From Granulicella sp. WH15 (GTDB lineage Bacteria; Acidobacteriota; Terriglobia; Terriglobales; Acidobacteriaceae), in contig NZ_CP042596.1 of the NCBI RefSeq assembly GCF_009914315.1, forward strand, positions 930,001 through 994,000: 64,000 nucleotides of DNA, written 5' to 3'. The notes beneath the pieces were generated by a model. The model searched no databases and was not told the DNA's origin. It worked only from the letters and a program-made list of their open reading frames with translations. The translations under genes were made by a program, and so were the position numbers. Every line of letters begins with the position of its first letter. The first letter of the stretch is position 1. Shown here piece by piece: positions 17,272 through 26,565 of this stretch.

Positions 17272-17631
17272 ATGGGAATCGAACTGAAAGGCATCATCGC
17301 CGAATACAACAGGGCCGTGAACGCGCACGATACGGACGCAATCATGGCAACGTTCGCCAAGGACGCATACGTGAACGACAACAAACGGGAGATTACTGGT
17401 AGTGACGCCATCCGGCGTTGGGTCGAGAAGGAAGTGGTTGGCGACAAATTAACCATTGAAGTACGAGAGGCACTCGATCATTACGGCGACACGATCGTTA
17501 GGGGTGCCTATGACGGCCAGTACGACAAGACGAATCTTCCCAAAGAGTTGATCCTGACGAGCTACTTCAGTGTCAGAGATAGCAAGATCGTCAGTCTCGT
17601 GATCATTCTCAATCAACCCTCTCCGTTCTAG
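17272..17631 (+). CDS. SnoaL/NTF2-like protein
   Basis: A 119-residue protein from ATG 17272 with a strong AGGAGGAGGAAG ribosome site. The pattern IIAEYNRAVNAHDTDAIMAT, FAKDAYVNDNKREITGSDAI, then IRRWVEKEV is that of the NTF2-like/SnoaL superfamily, small alpha-beta cones that bind or isomerise small hydrophobic molecules. It is divergent from the MerR regulator, which likely controls it. Substrate unknown. Confidence 0.82.
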   Translation: MGIELKGIIAEYNRAVNAHDTDAIMATFAKDAYVNDNKREITGSDAIRRWVEKEVVGDKLTIEVREALDHYGDTIVRGAYDGQYDKTNLPKELILTSYFSVRDSKIVSLVIILNQPSPF

Positions 17632-17794
17632 CAGCAAAGTTTGTGATTTCAAACGCCTGAAGCATCACATTGGATTAGTCGTTCCGGCGGACAGGCGCAG
17701 TTCTCCCAACCTGTCCGCCAGCAGCCCAGTCAATTCAATAGTGGGAGGTCCGCTCATATGAAGTGTCTGCCAGATGCCGAATGCGCGTTTGCGG

Positions 17795-18421
17795 TTACCT
17801 ATCTCCTTCGGTACGGTCAAGGCCAAGAACCAGAAGAATCGCTGCAGTAAGGAATCCCTTTCGCAGCGGTCCTTGCACGCTCGTTCGCTGTAAAGAAAGA
17901 CCCGTGGTCAACGCCATGATGATCTCGGCAAGATCCCTTGGCTCGGACGGTGGGGTCCGATCAAGCTTGGTGAACAGCTTGGTAATCAGTCCGGCCATGG
18001 TGTCCACGTGCGTGCGGTGTAGCTTGGCATAGGTCTTCGCGAACGTTTTATCGCGGCAGGCTTGCAACTGAAACTCAGCCGAAAGTAAACCGAAGTCGAA
18101 ATCAGAGACACGACCAGTTTCAGAGTTGCGGATCAGTGAAACAAGCTCAGACGCAGGAATATCCTGCTCCAGAAGCCGCGCCAACGCATCGATCTCGCGC
18201 CGCTTATGGGCGTTGAGAAGCTCCAGGAAAATAGCTTCCTTGCTGTCGAAATTGGAGTAGAACGCTCCCTTCGAAAAGCCTGCGCTCTCCGCAATCAGAT
18301 CGACCGACGCGCCCTCATAACCGTCCCTCGCAAACAGTTGTGCCGCTGAATCCAGAAGCTTTGTTCTGGTTTCAAGCCGGCTTTCCTGGCGGGTCAATCT
18401 CTGCTTGATCGCTTTAGGCAC
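17795..18421 (-). CDS. TetR/AcrR-family regulator
   Basis: About 208 residues from GTG 18421; an in-frame ATG at 18466 lies inside a palindrome and would add a non-family leader, so it is less likely. The DNA-binding domain is clear (LLDSAAQLFARDGYEGASVD, then SAGFSKGAFYSNFDSKEAIF). The rest fits a BetI/TetR_C_6-like ligand domain. It is divergent from the SDR at 18560, with a small inverted repeat between them, a typical autoregulated TetR-SDR arrangement. The ligand is not known. Confidence 0.87.
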   Translation of the reverse strand: MPKAIKQRLTRQESRLETRTKLLDSAAQLFARDGYEGASVDLIAESAGFSKGAFYSNFDSKEAIFLELLNAHKRREIDALARLLEQDIPASELVSLIRNSETGRVSDFDFGLLSAEFQLQACRDKTFAKTYAKLHRTHVDTMAGLITKLFTKLDRTPPSEPRDLAEIIMALTTGLSLQRTSVQGPLRKGFLTAAILLVLGLDRTEGDR

Positions 18422-18459
18422 GATTTCAGAATAACGCACGAAAACTATTTGCAACCGAA

Positions 18460-18473
18460 ATACCATACGGTAT
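18460..18473. promoter_or_regulatory. Small inverted repeat between TetR and SDR genes
   Basis: ATACC and GGTAT flank a 4-base centre. The position between divergent TetR and SDR genes makes it a candidate operator. Confidence 0.45.
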
Positions 18474-18559
18474 GTCTATACTGAATAGAATGCCGTGGCG
18501 GGGACACCCCTTGCTGCGAATTCGGTGTGACGAACACGGCAACCGCCGCGAGGAGTTTT

Positions 18560-19360
18560 ATGGCAAAGACAATTTTGATCACAGGTGCATCCAGCGGCAT
18601 TGGGCGAGCGACGGCGCTTTACTTCGCCGAAAGAGGCTGGAACGTGGCCGCAACCATGCGCAACCCGCTCAAGGCTGATCCCGTACTTCAGCACCCCCAG
18701 ATCAGCCTCTTCGCTCTGGATGTGACCAATGCGGATTCCATCGCGCAGGCGATAACCGCTACGCTGGACCGCTATCAGAAGATCGATGTGCTACTGAACA
18801 ACGCAGGGTACGGTTTGTTCGGCCCCATCGAAGCGATTGATGGCGATCAGATTCAACAGCAGTTTGCGACGAATCTCTTTGGACTGATTCGTGTCACGCA
18901 GCAGGTTCTTCCGTTCATGCGGAGCGCGGGCGAAGGTTTGATCCTCAACATCTCTTCCATCGTCGGCCGTTTTGCCCTTCCGTACGCCTCGACGTACGTC
19001 GCAACAAAGTTCGCAGTAGAAGGTCTTAGCGAATCGATGCGCTACGAGTTGGAGCCGTTTCATATCCGCGTCAAGATGGTCGAACCCGGCAGCATTGCTA
19101 CCGAATTTGGCAAGGGCAGCAAGCAAATAGCGGTGAGCGACCCGTACCGAGCAAGCATGAATAAGTTTCTGGGTGTCTTTGCAAAAGGAAACTCAACAGG
19201 GGCCAGACCGGAAGAGGTGGCGAAGGTGATCTACCGCGCTGCGAATGATTCTAGCAATCGGCTACGTTACCTCGCCAAACCCGGCCCATTTTTCTGGATG
19301 AACCGATTCTTACCGGATGCGGCATGGCGACGGTTGCTGGTAAAAGCAATGGTGAAATAG
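18560..19360 (+). CDS. SDR-family oxidoreductase
   Basis: A 266-residue classical SDR from ATG 18560 (GAGGAG upstream). The cofactor motif is TGASSGIG, followed by NNAGYG, the Ser in NISSIVGRF and YVATK. The PG motif (VEPGSIATEF) is also present. It resembles the 17-beta-HSD-like/DltE group. Four more genes follow on the same strand with related folds, and 18560-20001 may be one transcript: the next gene starts 14 bases later. Substrate unknown. Confidence 0.9.
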   Translation: MAKTILITGASSGIGRATALYFAERGWNVAATMRNPLKADPVLQHPQISLFALDVTNADSIAQAITATLDRYQKIDVLLNNAGYGLFGPIEAIDGDQIQQQFATNLFGLIRVTQQVLPFMRSAGEGLILNISSIVGRFALPYASTYVATKFAVEGLSESMRYELEPFHIRVKMVEPGSIATEFGKGSKQIAVSDPYRASMNKFLGVFAKGNSTGARPEEVAKVIYRAANDSSNRLRYLAKPGPFFWMNRFLPDAAWRRLLVKAMVK

Positions 19361-19374
19361 AAAGCAGCTCGACG

Positions 19375-20001
19375 ATGAAGATACTGCTATTGGGCGCCAC
19401 GGGTCTGGTGGGAAAGAATGTATTGGCGCAGGCTCTTGCTCATCCTGCCATTACGTGTGTGATCGCGCCCACCCGCCAACCATTGGCGCCTCATCCAAAG
19501 CTCATCAATCCTGTGTCGGATCGTCTGGAGTCGCTGCTCGATACAACTCAAGGAGTTGACGGCGTCGTCTGTGCGCTGGGAACGACGATCGGCAAGGCTG
19601 GCTCCAAAGAGGCATTTTGCGAAGTGGATTACGTGCTGCCCCTAGCATTCTCGCGATCTGCACGTGGATATGGAGTCAAGACTTTTGTCCTCGTCTCGGC
19701 GAGCGTCGCCTCTGTCAACTCTGCGATGTTCTATCCACGAATCAAGGGCGAGATCGAGCGAGACATCGAGCAAGTGGGCTTCGAATCACTCACCATCGTT
19801 CGACCAAGCCTCATCGGCGGAGAGCGGGACGAACCGCGGTTCAGTGAAGGCGTCGCGTTGCGATTGATGAGCATCTTTGCGCCGATTCTCCCAAAGAAGT
19901 TTCACATCAATCCCGCGCCCACAATCGCGGCGGCGATCCTGGATGCTGTCACGGCAGCAGAGCCGGGCCGCCATTTTCGTTATGCCGAAAGCTTAGTCTG
20001 A
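19375..20001 (+). CDS. NAD(P)H-binding Rossmann protein (HTATIP2-like)
   Basis: A 208-residue atypical SDR from ATG 19375, 14 bases after the preceding SDR stop. The motif GATGLVGKNV marks the cofactor site, and FVLVSASVASVNS and YPRIKGEIERDI correspond to the Ser and YxxxK region of HTATIP2/TIP30-like oxidoreductases. A related protein is encoded at 23301. Probably an accessory reductase of the same operon; reaction unknown. Confidence 0.83.
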   Translation: MKILLLGATGLVGKNVLAQALAHPAITCVIAPTRQPLAPHPKLINPVSDRLESLLDTTQGVDGVVCALGTTIGKAGSKEAFCEVDYVLPLAFSRSARGYGVKTFVLVSASVASVNSAMFYPRIKGEIERDIEQVGFESLTIVRPSLIGGERDEPRFSEGVALRLMSIFAPILPKKFHINPAPTIAAAILDAVTAAEPGRHFRYAESLV

Positions 20002-20066
20002 CGCGTCGACGATGAAGACGCTATATGGACAGCTTCTCTAATCCTTACTTGAGAGTCTCATTCTTT

Positions 20067-20510
20067 ATGACAAATGTTGGCGCTGCTATGACCCCAGACA
20101 CTCTCTACAGGCTTGCTCCACCGTTGATCGCGCTACAGTTTGCCGCGTTCGGGTGACGGGTGAATCGAGAGATCAACCTCGGCGACGGCGGGAGGGCGAC
20201 CTGGATACCAATACCGGACGTGCTCAATATCATGAGCCTGCTCGCGACAGTCATTTGCCTGATCGTGGTGCCGATCGCGACAGGCTCATATTTCTGGCTC
20301 TCGCGCATGGTCCTGGGAGCCGGGTATGTATTGATTGCCTCTCATCCGTTCACCATGGCAGCGCATTACCGCCTTTGGAGTAGAGAGGGCAGAAACAAAT
20401 ACGTCACAGCCGGGAAAGACTATCCCTATGCAACGGGCGAGGAGCTTGTTTCATCGTCGCTTTCTGTGATCCTCGCTGCCTTAGCTGCCACTTATATCGG
20501 GACGCACTAG
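20067..20510 (+). CDS. Small membrane protein with an in-frame UGA
   Basis: The frame is open from ATG 20067 to 20510 except for a TGA at 20154-20156. The part before it (LAPPLIALQFAAFG) is a membrane helix and the part after (RVNREINLGD, then three hydrophobic segments such as MSLLATVICLIVV) continues naturally, giving 147 residues. If translation started at GTG 20160, just after the TGA, the first helix would be lost. A tryptophan codon at that place would look natural, so TGG to TGA is the simplest explanation. The family is unrecognised. Treat as pseudogene, short form or readthrough candidate. Confidence 0.55.
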
Positions 20511-20689
20511 ACCAGATAGAACTCTGCAACCTTGCCGCTGGCCGATTTCCACACACCTGATCGATCCCGACAAGGCAGCTTGTGAGAAGTGACAGACTCA
20601 GATGACGAGAAGGGCGTTTGTCGGGACTAATGATCAAGGCCGGCATCAATCAGCGCTCGTTGATCCTTCACGCGCTCGCCATCTCAACC

Positions 20690-21127
20690 TCAGTTATTCT
20701 TTCCGGGCCGCAGTCCGCGACGATCGAACGCGGCTTGGCAACCCTGAAAGCGCTGAACGCTTGTCGACACCCAGAGCCAGAGCGGAGCGACGTTGTCGAG
20801 CATCTCGGAGCCGAAAGCCGTGATGGTGTATTCAACCCGGGGTGGAACCTCGGCAAAGACCTCGCGGGTTATGAGTCCGTCGCGTTCCAGTCCGCGGAGC
20901 GTCTTCGTCAGGGACTTCTGGCTGATGCCTTCGACCTGATCCATGATGCGGGAGAAGCGCATGGGCCGGCTATGTTCGGCAATCACGCCCATGGTCCAGA
21001 GCGACCACTTGTCGGATATGCGGGAAATCATTTCGCGTGTGAGTGCATCTTCGGCTTCGGTCAGTGTCTCGCAGAAATCCTTGATGCGTTCCCAGGTGAG
21101 TCTCGATTCTTTCGTGGATTTCTTCAT
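20690..21127 (-). CDS. HxlR-family transcriptional regulator
   Basis: A 145-residue winged-helix regulator: ISRISDKWSLWTMGVIAEHS, RPMRFSRIMDQVEGISQKSL, TKTLRGLERDGLITREVFAE and PPRVEYTITAFG are the HxlR/MarR-like core. HxlR proteins usually sense electrophiles or redox state and control an adjacent oxidoreductase. Here the divergent neighbour is the SDR at 21308, about 180 bases away. Confidence 0.9.
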   Translation of the reverse strand: MKKSTKESRLTWERIKDFCETLTEAEDALTREMISRISDKWSLWTMGVIAEHSRPMRFSRIMDQVEGISQKSLTKTLRGLERDGLITREVFAEVPPRVEYTITAFGSEMLDNVAPLWLWVSTSVQRFQGCQAAFDRRGLRPGKNN

Positions 21128-21307
21128 TAGTTACCTCAAGGTGTGTACAGGAAGAAAAGGTGCCTTATTGCCAAAGGATACTATCGGCGTAATAGTACAT
21201 CCATGAAGACGAATCGGACTACAGCGATTATTCCCTTAGAGAGCATCGGTCTGTTATCGAGAAGCACCGCCAGACCGATGGTCTCTTAACCTCACGAGGA
21301 GAACGCC

Positions 21308-22255
21308 ATGTTCTATCAGGTCCCCACACAGCGCGACCGCCGCTTCATCGTCACCGGATCGAACAGTGGCACCGGCCGAGAGACCGCCCGCCGACTGGCC
21401 CTCGCAGGCGCCGAGGTCATCCTGGCGGTCCGGTCGCCCGAGAAGGGCGAGGCGGCGCGGGCTGAGATCCTGCGCGATGCTCCGGGCGCTGCCATCCAAG
21501 TGCGCCGCCTCGATCTCGCCGACCTCTCCTCTGTGCGGGCGTTTGCTGCCGGGATCATCGAGGACAAGAAGCCGCTGCATGCGCTCGTGAACAACGCGGG
21601 GGTGATGGCGCCTCCGAAGCGCTACGAAACCGTGGATGGGTTCGAGCTCCAGTTCGGCACCAACTTTCTCGGCCCGTTCGCGCTGACCAACCTGCTCCTG
21701 CCGCGGTTGCTCGAGCAGCCCCACGCCATCGTCGCGACCATGTTGAGCGGCACCGCAAACTTCGGGAAGCTCGACTTCACGGATCTGAACTGGACGCGCC
21801 GCCGCTTCTCACCCGTTCGCGCCTACGCTGCTTCGAAGCTCGCGGACCTGCTGTTCGCCCGGCATCTGGCTGCCGTCGCCGGGGAGCGCCGCTGGGATTT
21901 GAAGAGCACCCTCGCGCACCCCGGCTTCACCCGCACCAACCTGCAGACCGCGGGTAAGAACCTCGGCCGCAGCACCGACGCGCAGTTGAAGCCGATCCGT
22001 AACTCCGGCATCGGTCCGTCGGGCATCTCCCTTTGGACCGTGCTCCCCTCGCAGGGGGTCGAGGTCGGCTCGGAGCCACTGCTGTACGCTGCGACGGCAC
22101 CGGAAGCCGAGCAAGGCGCGTACTACGGCCCCCGCTGGTGGGCGATGGTGGGTCGGACACATCGGGCGTCCATCCCGCGGTCGGGGCGGTCAATGGAGCT
22201 CGCAGCCCGGCTGTGGAGCGAGGCCGAGCGACTCACCGGCACGAGCCTGCCGTAG
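21308..22255 (+). CDS. SDR-family oxidoreductase (retinol dehydrogenase-like)
   Basis: A 315-residue SDR. The motif TGSNSGTGRETA is the cofactor site, with VNNAGVMAPP and YAASKLADL as the later motifs. In the catalytic-serine region it has ATMLSGTAN. The C-terminal extension matches the WWOX/retinol-dehydrogenase-like bacterial group. By eye the gene is clearly more GC-rich than its neighbours, which suggests separate acquisition. It precedes a second SDR of the same group by 71 bases. Confidence 0.9.
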   Translation: MFYQVPTQRDRRFIVTGSNSGTGRETARRLALAGAEVILAVRSPEKGEAARAEILRDAPGAAIQVRRLDLADLSSVRAFAAGIIEDKKPLHALVNNAGVMAPPKRYETVDGFELQFGTNFLGPFALTNLLLPRLLEQPHAIVATMLSGTANFGKLDFTDLNWTRRRFSPVRAYAASKLADLLFARHLAAVAGERRWDLKSTLAHPGFTRTNLQTAGKNLGRSTDAQLKPIRNSGIGPSGISLWTVLPSQGVEVGSEPLLYAATAPEAEQGAYYGPRWWAMVGRTHRASIPRSGRSMELAARLWSEAERLTGTSLP

Positions 22256-22326
22256 TGGCAAAGCGGGCCTGACCAGCATTTAGCGCTCACCGTCACCAAC
22301 CCACACTCAACTTTGGAGATAGCCCC

Positions 22327-23271
22327 ATGAAGACGAATTGGACTACAGCAAATATTCCCTCGCAGGTTGGGCGCAGGGCTCTGATAACGGGTTCAAACAG
22401 CGGCATCGGGTTTGAGACGGCGCTGGCGCTGGCCCGCAGGGGCGCAGAAGTGATTCTGCCCGCGAGGACGCAGGCCAAGGCAGACGATGCAGCCGCGCGC
22501 ATTCTGAAGCAGGTCCCGGGCGCGCAGCTTTACCCAGAGATACTCGACCTGGCCGTGCAAGCTTCCGTCCACGCTTTCGCGAACCGCATGATGGAACGAT
22601 TTCCCGGACAATCGCTCGATCTGCTGATCAACAATGCGGGCGTAATGGCGCTGCCGACGCGTGAAATAACTGAGGATGGGTTTGAGCGTCAGTTTGCGAC
22701 GAACTATCTTGGGCCATTTGCCTTGACCGGGCTGCTGCTGCCGTCGATGAAACAAAGGGCGGGCTCGCGCGTGGTGACGGTAGCGAGTGGTGCAAGTAAT
22801 CAAGGCAAAATCGAGTTCGATAATCTGCAGGGTGAACGCGTGTATAAGCCGATGATGCAGGCGTATGCGCAATCGAAGCTGGCCGACCTTATTTTCGCGC
22901 GGGAGTTGCAACGGCGGCTGAAGGCAGTCGGGTCTCCCATTCTGAGCACAGCCGCACATCCCGGATACGCAGTGACCAATCTTCAGGCGCCTCATTTGGG
23001 ACGGGCACAACTAATGATGTTGGCAGTGATGAAGCCGTTCCTTGCACAAGATGCTGCGCACGGGGCATTACCAACGCTGTATGCGGCGATTGCCCCGGAA
23101 GCAGTCGCCGGCGGGTATTACGGCCCGGACGGCTTCATGGAGGCGAAGGGTAATCCGAGGGCTGCGTCGATTCCGAAAAATGCGCTGGACGAAACGGTTG
23201 CGAAGCGGCTTTGGCTAGAATCTGAGCGCCTGACGGGCGTGAAATTCGGCGCACTCTCCGATGTTGTGTAG
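22327..23271 (+). CDS. SDR-family oxidoreductase (retinol dehydrogenase-like)
   Basis: A 314-residue paralogue of the preceding protein. TGSNSGIGFETA binds the cofactor; INNAGVMAL, VVTVASGASNQGK and YAQSKLADLIF follow. The gene begins at ATG 22327 after GGAGATAG. Its base composition is lower in GC than that of its upstream neighbour, so the pair was not made by a recent tandem duplication. Likely co-transcribed with 21308 and 23301. Confidence 0.9.
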   Translation: MKTNWTTANIPSQVGRRALITGSNSGIGFETALALARRGAEVILPARTQAKADDAAARILKQVPGAQLYPEILDLAVQASVHAFANRMMERFPGQSLDLLINNAGVMALPTREITEDGFERQFATNYLGPFALTGLLLPSMKQRAGSRVVTVASGASNQGKIEFDNLQGERVYKPMMQAYAQSKLADLIFARELQRRLKAVGSPILSTAAHPGYAVTNLQAPHLGRAQLMMLAVMKPFLAQDAAHGALPTLYAAIAPEAVAGGYYGPDGFMEAKGNPRAASIPKNALDETVAKRLWLESERLTGVKFGALSDVV

Positions 23272-23300
23272 CATCCTTACCCTAACCAGAGGTCCCATTT

Positions 23301-24014
23301 GTGAAGCAGAGTTTCGCAGCAATTATCCTTGGTGGCACCGGACAAGTCGGCGGTGCAGCCGTCGCGGAGCTGCTGGCAACTTCGGAATGCCGGGAAGTGG
23401 TGATGGTCACCAGAAAGCCCATTGCGCCGCGATCGCGGGTGAGCAACGTCGTTCTTGATACGGGCGCTGCGGACTTTGCCGAGCACACTGCCGCCCTTGC
23501 ACGCAGAGTATTAAGCGAAGGTCCCGCCAGCGCCGTGAGCTGTGTGGGTGTCGGTTCCGGATCGATGCGCTGGAGCGAAGAAGAATTGCGACGACTTGAG
23601 CTCGGCGTCGTGGGTGCCTTTGCGCGTGGCTGCCATGACGCCGGAATCGCCCAGTTTTGCCTGCTTTCTGCGGCAGGAAGCTCAGCTCGCAGCCGGTTCC
23701 GCTATGCGCGAGTAATGGGCATGAAGGAAGACACCGTGCGTCATGTCGGCTTTGCCCGCCTCGCCGTATTTCGCCCCGGCATCATTGTCGGCAACGCTCA
23801 TACTCCGGCCTGGGTCGGTTGGTTGGGAAGCCTCGTTCCTGGGTCGTATGGCAATATTGATCAGCGAATTCTCGGTCGCTCAATCGCTGCAGAGATAACT
23901 CTGCACAGCAAAGAGGCTGGTGAAGTTATCCGTGAAAATACAGCAATGAAAAAACTTGCTGCGCAGTTCAAGAGTGTCCCTAGGAATTATTGCGTGAGGT
24001 CTGGGCTAAATTAA
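23301..24014 (+). CDS. NAD(P)H-binding protein (HTATIP2-like)
   Basis: A 237-residue Rossmann protein with GTG start at 23301, about 30 bases after the SDR stop. LGGTGQVGGAAVAELL is the dinucleotide motif; FCLLSAAGSSARSR and YARVMGMKED fit the Ser/YxxxK region of HTATIP2-like atypical SDRs. Related in fold and context to 19375. Function unknown. Confidence 0.82.
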   Translation: MKQSFAAIILGGTGQVGGAAVAELLATSECREVVMVTRKPIAPRSRVSNVVLDTGAADFAEHTAALARRVLSEGPASAVSCVGVGSGSMRWSEEELRRLELGVVGAFARGCHDAGIAQFCLLSAAGSSARSRFRYARVMGMKEDTVRHVGFARLAVFRPGIIVGNAHTPAWVGWLGSLVPGSYGNIDQRILGRSIAAEITLHSKEAGEVIRENTAMKKLAAQFKSVPRNYCVRSGLN

Positions 24015-24154
24015 TGGCGGGAGAAAAGGCGGCGCCCGTGTCACTCCGAGCTGCCGGAATTTAGCCAAGGGGTCTGTCTTCTTACATGCCGACTGATCTG
24101 GATTAGGAACGAAAAGTCGGCATGTCGTCAGCAATTTCAACTCTGGGTTTCGCG

Positions 24155-24421
24155 TTATTCCAGCGCGAGGGGATGTTCCGATTCGACCCCGCTGAACGTG
24201 CCAACTGGGAACCGGCAGCCGGGGTGACGTTGCAGGTGTTCAATGTGGGCTCGGGCTCCATTACTGGATTCTTTGAGCGCTTGTACCGGGCCATGACAAT
24301 ATTTGCACCGCATGACTTGATCGCGTTCCGTAAGGGCTTCGTAGATCGTGCATGGGAGCCAACGCCCACGCACCTTTACCTCGCACTCCGTCATCACCGG
24401 CGGTTTTTTCTTGATAGCCAC
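24155..24421 (-). CDS. Small zinc-finger-like hypothetical protein
   Basis: An 88-residue protein. The spaced residues CKYCHGPVQAL, then ARAHIEHLQRHPGC, give a C-x2-C ... H-x2-H ... H-x2-C pattern that could hold zinc. It converges on the 23301 gene and is co-directional with the MFS cluster upstream. An overlapping plus-strand ORF (24122-24424) lacks comparable features and was discarded. Function unknown. Confidence 0.62.
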   Translation of the reverse strand: MAIKKKPPVMTECEVKVRGRWLPCTIYEALTERDQVMRCKYCHGPVQALKESSNGARAHIEHLQRHPGCRFPVGTFSGVESEHPLALE

Positions 24422-24546
24422 TGATGTATTTAGATGCCCTCAGCGAGGTGTCCATAGACCCTTTCATGCAGTTGAATCCAGAATCTCTTAGCGAGTGTGG
24501 GACACCGTGGGTCAGGTAGCATCGACCTCCGTTCAACCTTCTGTAG

Positions 24547-25779
24547 CTAACTCACCACTGGTTCATCGCTCATGGAAGAAATATGCGATACGCCAAAAGC
24601 TCCCGCAACGGCGATTGCGGACATCCAGAGCGCCCAGCCAACGTACAAACCATGATTGATCAAAATGCCTACCACCAGAGGTGCGAGGATTGCAGCCATC
24701 GACATCACCGATTGATTGACGCCCATCACCAGACCCTGACGCTGTGGTGAAACACGTTTAGAAATCCGCGCCATGATCGTCGGCCTGAGTACCGCCGCAC
24801 CACTTTGGCTCAGGGTAAGGAATACCAGCGTTACGAGGACCGTGTGGCTCAGCGAGAGCGCGCCAAATCCGATTGTCATCAGCAGGAAACCAGCGAAGAT
24901 CAAGGTGCGCTCCCGGAACCACCGTAAAAGGTGTCCCAGAGCGATCGCCTGAAAGAAAAAACCCAGGAGACCGACGTAAGCGAACATAAAGCCAGCGGTC
25001 TGCGGTCCGATCGGCTCTCCCCCCCAGGTGACGCGCCCGGCCAAAAACAAAGCGAACCCGGATATGAATGTGTTGAAGGCAAAATAGAAAAGAGACAAGA
25101 GTAAAAAGAGCCCGCTTGTCGCTGGATCGCGAAAACATGCCAGGATCGGTTTGACGGGAAGCAAAGTCTTGGATGGTCCTTTGTGCTCAGCCCTTATTCC
25201 CTTAGGCAACAGCACGGTCGTCGCCACGATGCTGAGAGCCGAAAGAACGCAGGCCCCCCAAATCGGCGTCGTCAGGCTGTGCCTGACCAGGAGCCCGCCG
25301 AGGCTTGGCCCCACAAGCATGCCTAGACCAAAAGCAGCTCCAACGATACCGAATGCCTTTGTTCTCTGTTCGGGCGGCGTATTGTCCGAGACGTATGCGT
25401 GCGCGACCGAAATGTTCCCCGCAGTCAAGCCGTCGATGATCCTTGCCAAGAAGATCAGCCATAGGGTGTTCGATAGCGCGAGCAGTATGTATCCCGCAAG
25501 TGTGCCGATCTGGCTAAGCACCAACACAGGTTTCCTGCCAATTCGATCCGAGAGCTGACCCAGCGGCGGTCCAGCGAGCAACTGACAGAGAGCGAAAACC
25601 GACAGTAGCAGACCAACGGTGAAGGCAGAAGCCCCAAAATGCTCTGCGTAAAAAGGCAACAGAGGGATCATCAGGCCAAAGCCCATGATGTCTGTGAAGA
25701 CGATGAGAAAAACCGGCACAAGAACTTTGCCGATGGGAGTGGTGGATTGGGTGTTTGGATTTTGGATCTCGCTTGTCAT
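24547..25779 (-). CDS. MFS transporter, TetA-like
   Basis: A 410-residue inner-membrane antiporter with 12 predicted helices. Motif A is seen as GPPLGQLSDRIGRKPVLVL in loop 2-3, with FGLGMLVGPSLGGLL (motif C-like, typical of exporters) in helix 5. This is the TetA/drug-H+ antiporter pattern. It is the last gene of a co-directional series starting at 31621 and follows the Ig-like gene with an 11-base gap, so it may export a product handled by that cluster. Resistance to tetracycline is not implied. Confidence 0.92.
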   Translation of the reverse strand: MTSEIQNPNTQSTTPIGKVLVPVFLIVFTDIMGFGLMIPLLPFYAEHFGASAFTVGLLLSVFALCQLLAGPPLGQLSDRIGRKPVLVLSQIGTLAGYILLALSNTLWLIFLARIIDGLTAGNISVAHAYVSDNTPPEQRTKAFGIVGAAFGLGMLVGPSLGGLLVRHSLTTPIWGACVLSALSIVATTVLLPKGIRAEHKGPSKTLLPVKPILACFRDPATSGLFLLLSLFYFAFNTFISGFALFLAGRVTWGGEPIGPQTAGFMFAYVGLLGFFFQAIALGHLLRWFRERTLIFAGFLLMTIGFGALSLSHTVLVTLVFLTLSQSGAAVLRPTIMARISKRVSPQRQGLVMGVNQSVMSMAAILAPLVVGILINHGLYVGWALWMSAIAVAGAFGVSHISSMSDEPVVS

Positions 25780-25790
25780 AGTTCCCCTTC

Positions 25791-26561
25791 CTAAGCAGAT
25801 GTTGCGTCCGGGTGTGCCGGGGTAGTGGAACTGTTCCGCGGAGCTTGTTTGCCCTGTTTGTCATGGCAAGTGAAGCTGATCGTCCCAGCCCGCGGTCGTC
25901 CGTCCGTATTCAGGTCATGATCCAGAGCCTCGCCCAACCTGTTGCCGCAAACGTCTTCGAGACGTTCAGAGACAACGAGGCGGTGTTCCCCGGCGTTCCA
26001 AGGGCGGCTCGGGATAATCTGCGCTGTGGTTCCGCTCGATGCGAGTGACACACTCGTCTGAACGACCTCTCCGGAAGGGGTCAGGACTCCGATCTCGTCC
26101 TCGCAAAGGGCGGCATCCATCACCCTGTCGAAGTGCACGACTAAGGGATCGAGGCTCCCCACTGTTGGAGAGATGAGTCGCCAGTCGGTCTCGTCGACCG
26201 CGTCCAGAACTGGAGCGCTTACGCGGAAGGTATGGCGCGCTGTCTGTCCGAGCGCCGTTATGACAAGGCTGTATGTCCGCCCGACAACAAGCGCCGGTTC
26301 GTGGGTCGGGTCTGCTCCGAGACCGCGTTTGATTCTTCCTGGCTCCATCAACACCGTCAGGCGACGCCCGTCAGGTGACCAGAGTTCCTGCGACAGGACG
26401 AGAAAAGGGTCATGGACTACCTGTTCCTTGTCGTCCAGCAAGCAGAGCTGGTCACGATCGAAGTGCGCCTCTCCTGGCCTTGGGAAATGGATGTAGAACC
26501 GCAGGGTGTTGGCCGGGAGCACCTTGGCTTCAGGAGAGATGCGGATCGGTATCTCAGTCAT
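25791..26561 (-). CDS. Ig-like two-domain protein, no signal peptide
   Basis: A 256-residue protein made of two Big_5/SbsA-like beta domains: first ISPEAKVLPANTLRFYIHF to about residue 115 (SPDGRRLTVLMEPGRIKRGL), second about 125-225 (DPLVVHFDRVMDAALCED, LEDVCGNRLGEALDHDL). It is a clear paralogue of the next gene (26566), but its N-terminus MTEIPIRIS has no signal peptide while the paralogue has one. The Ser/Thr-rich tail after residue 235 is unique. The gene is 4 bases from its paralogue. Role unknown. Confidence 0.8.
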   Translation of the reverse strand: MTEIPIRISPEAKVLPANTLRFYIHFPRPGEAHFDRDQLCLLDDKEQVVHDPFLVLSQELWSPDGRRLTVLMEPGRIKRGLGADPTHEPALVVGRTYSLVITALGQTARHTFRVSAPVLDAVDETDWRLISPTVGSLDPLVVHFDRVMDAALCEDEIGVLTPSGEVVQTSVSLASSGTTAQIIPSRPWNAGEHRLVVSERLEDVCGNRLGEALDHDLNTDGRPRAGTISFTCHDKQGKQAPRNSSTTPAHPDATSA

Positions 26562-26565
26562 AAAT

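Noticed and set aside
20618..21130. 170-residue plus-strand frame
   Set aside because: Shadow of the HxlR gene on the minus strand.
24122..24424. 100-residue plus-strand frame
   Set aside because: The minus-strand frame in the same place has a plausible zinc-finger pattern; this one has none.
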